A stretch of DNA of 64,000 bases from an uncultured Corynebacterium sp. GTDB lineage: Bacteria; Actinomycetota; Actinomycetes; Mycobacteriales; Mycobacteriaceae. Each line of letters starts with the position of its first letter. The first letter of the stretch is position 1. The notes beneath the pieces are model-generated. The model did not search any database. It saw nothing but the letters and a program-made list of their open reading frames with translations, and was not told the DNA's origin. Positions 7,884-15,517 of this stretch are shown here, piece by piece. The stretch covers positions 1 through 64,000 of the forward strand of contig NZ_CAMIHD010000004.1 of the NCBI RefSeq assembly GCF_946222835.1, read 5' to 3'. Position numbers and translations under genes: made by a program.

Positions 7884-8330
7884 TGGTCAACTGAGATCGG
7901 ATGCGGCGACTGGCACACAATCGCAGTTCGACGCGACGGCACAGCCCTCGCAACTGGCAACAATCAGCGAGGGCAGACCGACGTCGCCCGGTGGACACAC
8001 GTGTCCGGGGTCTTTGCCGGCTACCTGCACACCGTCGGCTTACACGAAGACGGCACCGTCGTCGCCGTCAGCGACGACAGCAGAGGCCAGTGCGAGGTGT
8101 CATCGTGGAGAAGCATCACCTCAGTGGCGGCCGGCTCCGTCCATACGCTCGCACTGAGCCAGACCGGAAGGGTCTTCGGAACGGGCGACAACCAGTTCGG
8201 CCAGTGCGATGTCCAGTCATGGACCGGCATCACAGCGATCGCAGCCGGAGCGAGACACTCGCTCGGGCTGCGGGCGACCACACCGAGCAGCAATGCAATG
8301 TCAACGCCTGGGCCGCTCGACCACAGATGA
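7884..8330 (+). pseudogene. RCC1-repeat protein fragment
   Basis: About 140 residues form three successive RCC1-type blades: GDWHTIAVRRDGTALATGNN, then HTVGLHEDGTVVAVSDDSRG, then HTLALSQTGRVFGTGDNQFG. These are the beta-propeller repeats of the regulator-of-chromosome-condensation superfamily. A full propeller needs about seven blades. Here there is no ribosome-binding site, the start is not clear, and the frame decays into non-repeat sequence just before scar R5, so this is an internal fragment. It may be a lost partner or domain of the neighbouring defence cassette. Confidence 0.6.
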
Positions 8331-8365
8331 ACTGAAGTCCAGCGTGCCCGATAATCGGCGGTCGA

Positions 8366-8389
8366 TCACACGTTGAATCTAAACTCCAC
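8366..8389 (-). repeat. Recombinase tail scar R5
   Basis: The minus strand reads RNSVEFRFNV-stop. GTTC follows on the plus strand three bases after the VEF codons, as at R3, R4 and R7. Bases 8390-8610 hold no gene I can support. Confidence 0.7.
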
Positions 8390-8610
8390 CGAGTTCCGGC
8401 ACATAGGTACATCTGAACACGGGGTTCACGTGCTCCCCCTCCCCACGGTCAGTGCTCGCTACTGAGCAGGGGACACAGGCTCACCCTCGACGTGGGTCAG
8501 CCTGCAGGACGCCACGAAGGAGGTACCGCGCCATCACGCCGGCAGGGAACCCGGCTGAGACGCCACATACTAGGGATCTGAAGAGGGCTCGACATGCCAG
8601 CGGTCGGCCC

Positions 8611-10557
8611 CTATTCCTTCGCGAGCACGGCGTTATCCGTCAGGCAGAAGTCATCGTTGATCTTGATGACCAGCGCAACGAGTAGGCGGAGCGCTGTTAG
8701 ATACGTGTGGCGGTGAACGCGGTCGTCGTCACCGTCTGCCTGTGATCCATGGAGGTAGCGGTTGCGCAGGCTAGGTCCGTTGCTGAACTCCTTATCGTTA
8801 AGGAAGTAGTTGAAGTAGCTGACCTCCGCGGCGCTGAGCAGTGTTGATCGATGCGCCAGCCATCCGGCGCTCACCATCTCGTCAATGGCTTTCTGGCCGG
8901 CCGCCGAATGATGGAGACAGCTCGTCACCTCGTACTCCCAGAGTTCCTTGAGCACATGCAATTGTGGCGCGCTTGCAAACGCAATTCGGTCACGATCTCC
9001 GGTCAGGATGCCCTTCTCGACCAGGAAGTCGATGTTGCGCTGTTGGTACTCGTGGAACTGGTCGTAGGCGATGTCATTGGCGATGACCAAGTGGAGGAAG
9101 CTCTCTGCCTCCAGATCGCTGCTGATGTGCACCAATCCGGATTGGTCCGAGAAGAGCAGGTGCTGAATTCCTTGGATGTCCGCGTTGTTGGCAACGTAGG
9201 CGTACTTATCCACAACCTGACTCGGGATGTCGCCGTAGGAAAGCTGCTCCGATGTGATTGTCAACAGCTCCGGGTCAACCTCGCCGTAGTCGACATGCAG
9301 CGTGAACTGCTTGAGGACGCTCTCCATCTCTGAGAACAGATGGCGGCTCTTCTCAAGGTAGGTAGCGGTCGGGCTGGAGGCGCGGTACTTCAGCCCCTTG
9401 GCACCGAACTCCTGCTCAAGGTAGTCCGTGAAGAACCAAGCGATGACCGACTCGAGCTCTATACCTTCGGAGCTGAGGAAGCGCTCGTACATCAAGGTCT
9501 GGAGCAAGGACGCCTGATCCTTGAGCCTGAACACCGCCCCCGTCCGGTAGTCGCCCTTGCCCGGCGTACCCATGAACCGCTCGAAGACGCCAAGTTGCGC
9601 TCCGTAGGAAGGGAGTTCCAGGAGCATGTGGTCGTTGGCGAACTGGAACAGGTGAACAAAGTTATTCAGGATAGTCGGGTAGTCGCGGTTCTCCGTGAGC
9701 CAGGTTCGACTGTAGGAGTACTTGCCAACCATGCCGTCCAAAGACTGGACGACCTCTTCGACCTGATCGGCCGAGATGCCCACTTCGCAGCCGGTCTTGA
9801 TCCCCTCCGTGGACTCGAACATCTTCTTCGTGAGCGCATCTGCCTTGCGACGAGCCTTTAGCTTCAGTCGTGCATCGACGCCGGTGTTCTTGTCAGCTCG
9901 TGCGGATGCGATCAGCTTGACGAAGTTGAGGTTGGGCTCTTCCTCATCGAGGTAGCGGTCAAACAGGCCACGCTGATCCGCGGGAGTGAAGCTCTTCGGA
10001 AGATGGATTGGATCCCGCCCCTCGGACTGGAGGAACTTCCGCGCAAGCAGCTCAGCATTGCGCGGCTCATCGAGTAGCAGGGCCCGAATCTCCTGGTCGT
10101 AGGCACGCACGAGTGCCTGGCATGAGAGCAGATCGTGCGGGTGGAAACTCTGCTCTTGAAGTGCAGCAAGCACGATCGAGTCAGTGCAGCGCTCGAAGAC
10201 CTTGTTTTTTCCGAGGAGATCGAGGACGTCTGTGCGGTACTGAAAGTCAACGTCCTGAACGAGCGTTGAGAAGGTGGCGTCAGTCACTTTGCCGAAAAAC
10301 CTGCCGATGACTTCCCGGATCTCGGGGACGTGCGCCAGAGGCGCGTCTCGCTCTGCTTCGGCCAGGTCCTTCGGGAGAACTTTGTGTTCTAGGAACAACG
10401 CGAGATGATGCAACTCAACGATGTCGTTTATGCCTTGATCGCCACGAGTAGCATCGAATTCACGGACGAGCTCTAGGAGGCGGTCGGCCTGCCAGAAGGT
10501 TCCGTAGTCGCTGAGGCCGAAGAACTTCAGTCTCTTCTCTGGTCCGCTTTCCGACAC
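8611..10557 (-). CDS. Large uncharacterised protein with a C-terminal HEPN-like RNxxxH motif
   Basis: A 648-residue soluble protein that I cannot assign to a named family. It is largely alpha-helical in appearance, rich in Leu, Asp and Glu, and has no membrane segments. Near the C-terminus (about residues 592-640) SNGPSLRNRYLHG is followed by a helix YLTALRLLVALVIKI. An R-N-x-x-x-H before a hydrophobic helix is the arrangement of HEPN RNase domains and DUF4209-like proteins. GTG 10557 is chosen because GGGAGG precedes it by about 9 nt; the 19 residues before it are poor. The frame is undamaged, unlike many neighbours, and it is the only gene of the R5-R6 cassette. Candidate defence protein by context; function unproven. 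Confidence 0.7.
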   Translation of the reverse strand: MSESGPEKRLKFFGLSDYGTFWQADRLLELVREFDATRGDQGINDIVELHHLALFLEHKVLPKDLAEAERDAPLAHVPEIREVIGRFFGKVTDATFSTLVQDVDFQYRTDVLDLLGKNKVFERCTDSIVLAALQEQSFHPHDLLSCQALVRAYDQEIRALLLDEPRNAELLARKFLQSEGRDPIHLPKSFTPADQRGLFDRYLDEEEPNLNFVKLIASARADKNTGVDARLKLKARRKADALTKKMFESTEGIKTGCEVGISADQVEEVVQSLDGMVGKYSYSRTWLTENRDYPTILNNFVHLFQFANDHMLLELPSYGAQLGVFERFMGTPGKGDYRTGAVFRLKDQASLLQTLMYERFLSSEGIELESVIAWFFTDYLEQEFGAKGLKYRASSPTATYLEKSRHLFSEMESVLKQFTLHVDYGEVDPELLTITSEQLSYGDIPSQVVDKYAYVANNADIQGIQHLLFSDQSGLVHISSDLEAESFLHLVIANDIAYDQFHEYQQRNIDFLVEKGILTGDRDRIAFASAPQLHVLKELWEYEVTSCLHHSAAGQKAIDEMVSAGWLAHRSTLLSAAEVSYFNYFLNDKEFSNGPSLRNRYLHGSQADGDDDRVHRHTYLTALRLLVALVIKINDDFCLTDNAVLAKE

Positions 10558-10909
10558 TCGAATCTCCCTCCCGGTAGGCGTCACTCTATACAGTTCGGGG
10601 GCGCCTAGTGGCACGAATTTGAAGTTGTTGCCTGATCGTACAGCAGTCCCCTTGGGCGGAGCCGTCGTCCACGTCGATCGTCGCGCCGGCTCCTCGTTCT
10701 GTCGTGGAAGCGAGCCGAACTAGCGGCGCATCACCCCGAGGCGGACACGACCTACGTCTCGATGGGCATAGTCCCGCGCCCCATCGGGCTCCTCCCCACC
10801 GCGGAGCGGCGCACGACGGACGATGTACAACTACGCGGGTAGGCCCCTTGCAAAAGCGCCGGGCACTAGTCCTGACTCAACACTCGACGAGAATCATCAA
10901 CGAATCTCA
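10558..10909. other. Stretch with no recognised gene between the HEPN-like gene and the recombinase
   Basis: About 350 bp lie upstream of the 648-residue gene and should include its promoter, but I see no convincing -35/-10 pair. Open frames here are short and overlap in both strands without family resemblance. Confidence 0.4.
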
Positions 10910-10933
10910 CTAGTTATTGAAACGGAACTCCAC
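10910..10933 (-). repeat. Recombinase tail scar R6, still joined to a recombinase body
   Basis: The minus strand reads HNVVEFRFNN-stop. Unlike the other six scars, this tail is preceded by genuine recombinase C-terminal sequence and shows what the tail belonged to. Confidence 0.8.
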
Positions 10934-11404
10934 CACATTATGGACAGAACGAACGTCTGCGAGCGCTGGCAGTGCAACTAGTTCTTCTACACGCGGCTGG
11001 TAACGGTTACGCGCACATTTCAAGTCACGAGCCTCAATTAGCTCTTCGTCGTAGTCAGCCTGGACACGAGCAAGTCTCGAACGAAGATCGCTCAGTTCCT
11101 CGTCGATAGCAGCAACGTCCCCTTTGTTAGCGTGAGGCAACAGGTCAGCCAGGTCCTCACGGCCCAGGCGCGCGCATAACGGCGAGCACGTAGTTATCAA
11201 CGCTGTGTGAGCGCACTAACCCACAATCCGCACACGGGTAACGTTCTGAGTGTGTACGTAATGGTTGGCCACACTCGTCACACACATACAAGCCGGAGCC
11301 GAGATGGCGGCGTGTGTTGCGACGTTCCTTATTGGTCAGCCGGTCGGGGCTGTCAAGCACCTCTTGCACGCGCCACCAGAGGTCAGGTGGGACAATAGGC
11401 TCCC
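10910..11404 (-). pseudogene. Large serine recombinase, C-terminal half (broken)
   Basis: In minus-strand order the segment reads EPIVPPDLWWRVQEVLDSP, a zinc ribbon with two CxxC pairs (VCDEC and CADCG), VDNYVLAVMRARLGREDLADLL, a coiled-coil stretch (IDEELSDLRSRLARVQADY) and VRSVHNVVEFRFNN. This is the zinc-ribbon and coiled-coil part of a phage- or element-type large serine recombinase, which directs site-specific integration. One frameshift near 11,160-11,175 splits the zinc ribbon from the coiled coil. The 5' side joins abruptly at about 11,405 to a phage helicase fragment. Confidence 0.85.
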
Positions 11405-11680
11405 ACTGCCCCGCTATTGGCTGCGGGTATGCCGGTCAGCCCCACGATCCGGGTGAGACGTGGCCGCATGGCTGCGAGTGCTTTGAACCGCTGCGCCCGG
11501 TGATTCTTGAACGAGCCCAGCTCGTCGATGACGACCATGTCGAACGGCCATGACTTCCCGAGGTGGCGCACCAGCCAGGGGACGCTCTCGCAGTTGATGA
11601 CGGTCACCATCGCCTCGGAGGCAAGGGCATCGAGCTCGATGCGGCAGCGTTGGATGGGCGTGGGAGGCGTCCGGGAGCTT
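11405..11680 (-). pseudogene. Phage SNF2/DEAD-like helicase fragment
   Basis: The minus strand encodes MVTVINCESVPWLVRHL, then FDMVVIDELGSFKNHRAQRF, then RPRLTRIVGLTGIPAANS. This is the Walker B (DEL-S/G) and motif III (GLTGTPxPN) segment of phage SNF2-like DNA helicases. The N-terminal Walker A half and the whole C-terminal helicase lobe are missing. The fragment sits between the two halves of the recombinase and indicates a former prophage or phage-derived element. Confidence 0.75.
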
Positions 11681-11709
11681 TGAGCTGCACGGCCCTGGTC
11701 TTCGAAGCC

Positions 11710-12300
11710 TCAGCTCTTGGCTCGGTAGGTCGCGATAATTACACCTGTCGTGGTGATAGTGGGCTCTCCAACAAGCTCAAGATCCTCCGAAACCGCTCCG
11801 TCAGGAAATTGCCGCCACCCCTTGCCGAGCACCAGTGGATGAATCATCAAATGGTATTCATCGATAACTCCGGGCTTAGCGCGCAGCGACTGGATCAGTT
11901 TGTTACTTCCCATGATGAGCAAATCTGGCCCGTCTTGCTGCTTAAGTTCCTCCACGGCCTCGATAACATCGCCTGTAAGCAGAGTCGAATTCTCCCAGAT
12001 CAACGGCTCTTCAGCGGTGGTAGAAGCGACATACTTGGGCGTGTTATCAAGCACCTCACTGAAGGGATTCCCAGTTTGTCCGTGCCACGCGTAGTGGAAG
12101 TCTTCATAGGTGCGTCGACCAAATAGGAGTTCGGCCCCACTGGCCATCCCCGCACCCATGGCCGCTCCCTTCACGTCATCGTTGTATTCTTGCGCCCATC
12201 CGCCGCGATCGAAGCCGTTCCGTTCATCTTCGTCGGGACGTCCAGGGGCTTGCATTACGCCGTCCAAGCTAACATTGTTAAACACGATTACTTTGCGCAT
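11710..12300 (-). CDS. RibD C-terminal/dihydrofolate-reductase-fold protein
   Basis: A 196-residue protein of the RibD_C/YyaP family (dihydrofolate reductase fold). It starts MRKVIVFNNVSLDGVMQAPG and has the family landmarks LLFGRRTYEDF, KYVAST, DLLIMGSNKLIQSL and EYHLMIHPLVLGKG. Members bind NADPH; most have no known substrate, and some confer resistance to antifolates. The frame is intact. It sits between the N-terminal and C-terminal fragments of a serine recombinase and begins 32 bp after the N-terminal fragment ends, with only a weak A-rich ribosome-binding site. Likely cargo. Confidence 0.85.
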   Translation of the reverse strand: MRKVIVFNNVSLDGVMQAPGRPDEDERNGFDRGGWAQEYNDDVKGAAMGAGMASGAELLFGRRTYEDFHYAWHGQTGNPFSEVLDNTPKYVASTTAEEPLIWENSTLLTGDVIEAVEELKQQDGPDLLIMGSNKLIQSLRAKPGVIDEYHLMIHPLVLGKGWRQFPDGAVSEDLELVGEPTITTTGVIIATYRAKS

Positions 12301-12331
12301 ATTTTTCTTTCAGAAATCGTAATACGAGCAG

Positions 12332-12469
12332 ACCCACATAGGTGTGTACAACCGTCCAGCCACGCTGCTTTGCAATGGCTCCATAGTCCTCACGCTGACG
12401 ATCGATGGCAAGACCATCCATTGCAGCATCGAGCGAGATGCGGAGGTAAATGGCAGCACGTGCTGTCAT
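12332..12469 (-). pseudogene. Large serine recombinase, N-terminal fragment
   Basis: The frame MTARAAIYLRISLDAAMDGL, then AIDRQREDYGAIAKQRGWTV, is the start of the resolvase catalytic domain. The YLRIS contains the catalytic serine and DRQRED the conserved arginine. Family similarity stops after HTYVG (residue 46), where the sequence leads into the RibD-like gene. With 10,910-11,404 it makes one recombinase gene from which most of the catalytic domain and the recombinase domain have been removed. The ATG is only 20 bp from scar R7. Confidence 0.85.
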
Positions 12470-12489
12470 ACGGCCAACACTAACGCACC

Positions 12490-12516
12490 TCAGATTACGT
12501 TGTAACGAAACTCCAC
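12490..12516 (-). repeat. Recombinase tail scar R7 at the lysE junction
   Basis: The minus strand reads LNQVEFRYNVI-stop. On its right the plus strand continues TTGGTTCAAGTCATCC as lysE coding sequence, so R7 marks the chromosome junction. It also matches R0 at the far end of the island. Confidence 0.7.
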
Positions 12517-13119
12517 TTGGTTCAAGTCATCCGCGTGGCCCCGCGGTCGACCGGCGCCGGGTTGATGTGTGCGTTGGGGGTATGCAGCGGCACGGTATTT
12601 TGGGTGACTGCCTCCTTGGCTGGCCTTTCGGCGGTGATTGCCGCGCGGCCGAGCGTGCTGGGCGCGCTGCAATTGATTGGCGGGCTTTTCCTTCTCTATA
12701 TGGGCGCATCCTCGGTCCGCTCCGGTTTTGCTTCCCGCCGCGCACCCACCGTGGTGGTGGGTACCGAGGATTACACCGAACAGGCCATCGCGGCCGGCGG
12801 TATTAATGACATGACTGGGTGACGCGCCTATAAGCTCGGGGTGGTCACGACCCTATCCAATCCGAAAGCGCTCGTATTCTTTGGTGCGGTTTTCGCGCAG
12901 TTTATTCGTCCCGATATGTCGCCCACGTGGACCATTGCGGTGGCGGTAATCCTCGTGGCGATGTCCGTGACGTGGTTTTCTACTTTTGCGCTCATTGTGC
13001 GCGCGGCATCGCGCTGGATTGCGCACCACTCCGCGGCCATCGATATCGTTTCCGGTCTTATCTTTGCGGTGCTGGGATTCATTATGGTCGTGGAGGGCGC
13101 TATCGAGCTCTTCGGTTAG
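12517..13119 (+). pseudogene. LysE-family exporter, 5' truncated by the island and interrupted by a stop
   Basis: From VQVIRVAPRST onward the translation follows the LysE/RhtB exporter next door at 13,256, whose matching segment is VQIIRLGARST after SPGPD. The first ~25 codons, including the first half of helix 1 and SPGPD, are absent and replaced by island DNA. A TGA at 12,820-12,822 interrupts the frame in the cytoplasmic loop; it reads on in phase as RAYKLGVVTTLSNPKALVFF to the natural end at 13,119. The gene is inactive. The intact neighbouring paralogue probably makes the loss tolerable. Confidence 0.85.
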
Positions 13120-13255
13120 TACAGGTGGCGGATTTCTATAAAAGAGTTGATATAGGAGCTACCTAAATCACAGAACTTACCTGTTTCGCTGCAGGTGAGA
13201 GGGTTCTTATAGTGGCATGTGTTAATTCAATCGCATGCGAGTATGGAGGTGTTAG

Positions 13256-13930
13256 GTGGCTATTAGCGCCCTGGTGACCTTAATGGGCGTGTGGTTCGCG
13301 GCGATGGCCTCGCCGGGCCCAGACGTAGTGCAAATCATTCGCTTAGGTGCGCGCTCTACGCGCGCAGCCGTATGGGCGGCGCTTGGTAGTACCACCGGCC
13401 TTACCATTTGGACCGTGGCCTCCTTGGCGGGGCTATCCGCGCTGATTTCCGCGCACCCTGGCATCCTCGTGGCGCTGCAGGTTCTCGGTGGTTGTTACCT
13501 GCTGTGGATGGCCTATACCGCCATTACCGGTGGCATTAAGGAGCGCCGCACACCCGCAACCGTCGTGGGCACCGAAACCCGCGCCCCGCAGCCGCGCGGG
13601 TTTACGCCGGACGGCATTATCAAGGCGGCCACTGCCTACCGCATGGGGTTCATCTGCGATCTCTCGAACCCCAAGGTCGTCATCTTCTTTGGCGCCATCT
13701 TTGCCAATTTCATCGATCCAGGCATGGGCATCGGTGCCAATCTCATGGTGGGTGCCGTATTGATTCTGGAAAGCCTTGTGCTGTTTGTGGGCGTGGCTTT
13801 GAGTACTCGTGCGGTCTCAAAGTGGATGGCTAAGAACTCCGCCTGGGTGGATATTGTCAGCGGCGTGGTCTTCCTGCTGCTGGGTGTCATCATCCTTTTC
13901 GAGGGAGTGCGTGGTCTTATAGCCATGTAA
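13256..13930 (+). CDS. LysE/RhtB-family amino-acid or small-molecule exporter
   Basis: A 224-residue inner-membrane exporter of the LysE superfamily with six predicted hydrophobic segments. It has the family motif GVWFAAMASPGPDVVQI near the N-terminus and DLSNPKVVIFFGAIFANFI in the second half. Members export amino acids (Lys, Thr, homoserine), but the substrate cannot be read from sequence. The GTG start at 13,256 has GGAGG 7-8 nt upstream. It is a tandem paralogue of the island-truncated gene and is followed 9 bp later by ybjQ. Confidence 0.85.
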   Translation: MAISALVTLMGVWFAAMASPGPDVVQIIRLGARSTRAAVWAALGSTTGLTIWTVASLAGLSALISAHPGILVALQVLGGCYLLWMAYTAITGGIKERRTPATVVGTETRAPQPRGFTPDGIIKAATAYRMGFICDLSNPKVVIFFGAIFANFIDPGMGIGANLMVGAVLILESLVLFVGVALSTRAVSKWMAKNSAWVDIVSGVVFLLLGVIILFEGVRGLIAM

Positions 13931-13939
13931 TCTGGGGCC

Positions 13940-14269
13940 ATGATTTTTACCACTACCAATACCGTTGATGGCTATGAGATTACGGACTATATCCGCATTA
14001 TCGCCGGGGAAACGGTCATCGGTATTAATATGCTGAAGGATTTCGGGGCATCCATTCGCAATATCACCGGTGGGCGCTCCACCGGGTATGAAAGCGAGGC
14101 CATCAAGGCACGCGAAGCGGCACTCGATGAGTTGTGGCGGCGCGGGCAGGAACTCGGGGCCGATGGTGTGGTGGGCATCGCCTTTGATTATTCGCCCATG
14201 GGGACGTCGAATGACATGTTGATGGTCACGGCCACTGGCACGGCGGTGAAGCTGCGCGCTCGTGATTAA
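13940..14269 (+). CDS. ybjQ: YbjQ/UPF0145 family protein
   Basis: A 109-residue cytoplasmic protein of the YbjQ (PF01906) family, a pentamer-forming fold sometimes called heavy-metal binding; its function is not established. Recognisable parts are MIFTTTNTVDGYEI, GGRSTGYESEAIKAREAAL, LGADGVVGIAFDY and VTATGTAV. It overlaps the following lipoprotein gene by 8 bp, suggesting translational coupling. Confidence 0.85.
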   Translation: MIFTTTNTVDGYEITDYIRIIAGETVIGINMLKDFGASIRNITGGRSTGYESEAIKAREAALDELWRRGQELGADGVVGIAFDYSPMGTSNDMLMVTATGTAVKLRARD

Positions 14270-15197
14270 AATCGGCAAGAAAACACTGGTCCTGTGCGCT
14301 GGGTTATGCGCGGCCGCCGGACTCATGGCGGGGTGCGAGGAAGAACCGCCGCAGCCGGGCAGCGTGCCAAATGAATCGCAAGGCGCGGCCGATGGCTATA
14401 TCACCACGCTGCCGGACCAGGGCACAACGGCCAATGGCCGCTACCAGATCATTAACCTACAAAATCATCGCAGTTTTGTAGTCCACGTGCCGTTTAATGC
14501 GGATAAGCACCACCGCTTGCCCGTGGTCGTGGCGATGCACGGCTATGAGATGGACGCCGGAAATATGTTTAAAGGCACTGACCTTTCCCAAGGCGATGCC
14601 ATTACCGTCTTTGTTCAAGGTGCGGGCAAGGCGTGGGCACCGGCACCCTATGCGGTAACCAGTTTGGAAGATGACCTCAAGTACGTCGATGACACGATTG
14701 ATTTCGTCCGGCGCCATTATCCCGCCACGGACACCACCTATGGCGTGGGCTTTTCCAATGGCGGCGGATTCGCCCGCGCGGTGACGTGCAAGCGGCCGGG
14801 CCTATTCGATGCGGTGGCCACGGTCTCGGCGGCAAAATATGACCGCGTGGAGGAAGACTGCGCCAGTGAGCCCACCGATTACCTAGATATCCACGGCACC
14901 GAGGATGTGCTGATGAAATATAGCGGTGGGCGCCAACACGGAGCGCACTACCACTCGGTCAAACAATCGCTGCGCGGGATTGCGAAAGAGAATGGGTGCA
15001 ATCCGTTTCCAAAGAGGCGTCGGAAAGAAGCAGTGGAGCACTTCACCTGGCGAGTATGTGATGCGCGCACCGAGCAGTACACCATCCACGGCGGCACGCA
15101 CACGTGGAATGGTGGGGCCACGGACCATTCCGGCCTAGTTAAGGCAGAATGGACCACCGATACGGTGCTGGATTTCTTCCATATTGCCCACCCGTAG
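14262..15197 (+). CDS. LpqC-like PHB-depolymerase-fold esterase lipoprotein
   Basis: A 311-residue secreted lipoprotein. A signal peptide ends in the lipobox LMAGC (Cys about residue 25). An alpha/beta hydrolase domain of the polyhydroxybutyrate depolymerase/feruloyl esterase type follows. VVVAMHGYEMDAG forms the oxyanion strand, GVGFSNGGGFAR holds the nucleophile serine (GxSxG), DIHGTEDVLMKY the acid and IHGGTHTWNGG the histidine. It resembles mycobacterial LpqC. The natural substrate is unknown, probably an ester of the cell envelope or environment. The GTG start lies inside the end of ybjQ. Confidence 0.8.
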   Translation: MIKIGKKTLVLCAGLCAAAGLMAGCEEEPPQPGSVPNESQGAADGYITTLPDQGTTANGRYQIINLQNHRSFVVHVPFNADKHHRLPVVVAMHGYEMDAGNMFKGTDLSQGDAITVFVQGAGKAWAPAPYAVTSLEDDLKYVDDTIDFVRRHYPATDTTYGVGFSNGGGFARAVTCKRPGLFDAVATVSAAKYDRVEEDCASEPTDYLDIHGTEDVLMKYSGGRQHGAHYHSVKQSLRGIAKENGCNPFPKRRRKEAVEHFTWRVCDARTEQYTIHGGTHTWNGGATDHSGLVKAEWTTDTVLDFFHIAHP

Positions 15198-15232
15198 TCA
15201 GCGCAGCGCGCGGGCTGGGTAAGCTGGGCGGC

Positions 15233-15517
15233 ATGCTAGACATTCCTATCAACGGCGACTCCATTAAATTGGGGCAGTTCATCAAGCTGGCGAGCTTGGT
15301 GGCTACCGGCGGCGAGGCCAAGGAGCTCATCGCGGAGGGCGTGGTTACCGTCAACGGCGAGCCCGAAACGCGCCGGGGTGCCATGCTCCACCCGGGTGAC
15401 GAAGTATGCATTGAGGATGCTTGCGCGCGGGTGGGCGAGCCGGACGATGACGATGATTATTTTGACGAGGCCACGGCCGACGATGACTTTGATCCAGAAA
15501 AGTGGAGGAATATGTAG
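15233..15517 (+). CDS. Small S4-domain RNA-binding protein (YbcJ/YaaA type)
   Basis: A 94-residue protein with an S4 RNA-binding fold. The core is IKLGQFIKLASLVATGGEAK followed by EGVVTVNGEPETRRG and HPGDEV, and a very acidic C-terminal tail (DDDDDYFDEATADDD) follows. YbcJ-type proteins bind RNA, but the target is not known. The ATG at 15,233 is chosen because the S4 core starts at once; an upstream frame would overlap the esterase gene. The stop is immediately followed by the next start codon. Confidence 0.8.
   Translation: MLDIPINGDSIKLGQFIKLASLVATGGEAKELIAEGVVTVNGEPETRRGAMLHPGDEVCIEDACARVGEPDDDDDYFDEATADDDFDPEKWRNM

Larger units (their letters stand above)
120..12537. mobile_element. Accretion island of serine-recombinase cassettes integrated in a lysE-family gene
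   Basis: The right edge is a clean junction at about 12,517, where an intact-looking lysE reading frame begins without its first ~25 codons. Just inside the junction lie a recombinase tail scar and, 25 bp further in, a recombinase N-terminal fragment. At 120-147 there is an imperfect copy of the right edge: both end in the exact 10-mer CATCCGCGTG preceded by GTTC. Between them are seven same-strand recombinase tail scars, defence, toxin-antitoxin and metal genes, and many broken genes. Seen directly: scars, junction and broken frames. Inferred: one attachment site used repeatedly. The left end may lie outside the window. Confidence 0.7.

Noticed and set aside
1..12537. CRISPR array among the regularly oriented repeats
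   Set aside because: The seven repeats are far apart (0.6-3.3 kb), each encodes a recombinase tail, and whole genes lie between them; no short spacers exist.
13120..13255. Riboswitch before the intact lysE paralogue
   Set aside because: There is only a weak 5-bp inverted repeat (ACCTG/CAGGT); no known riboswitch architecture can be drawn.
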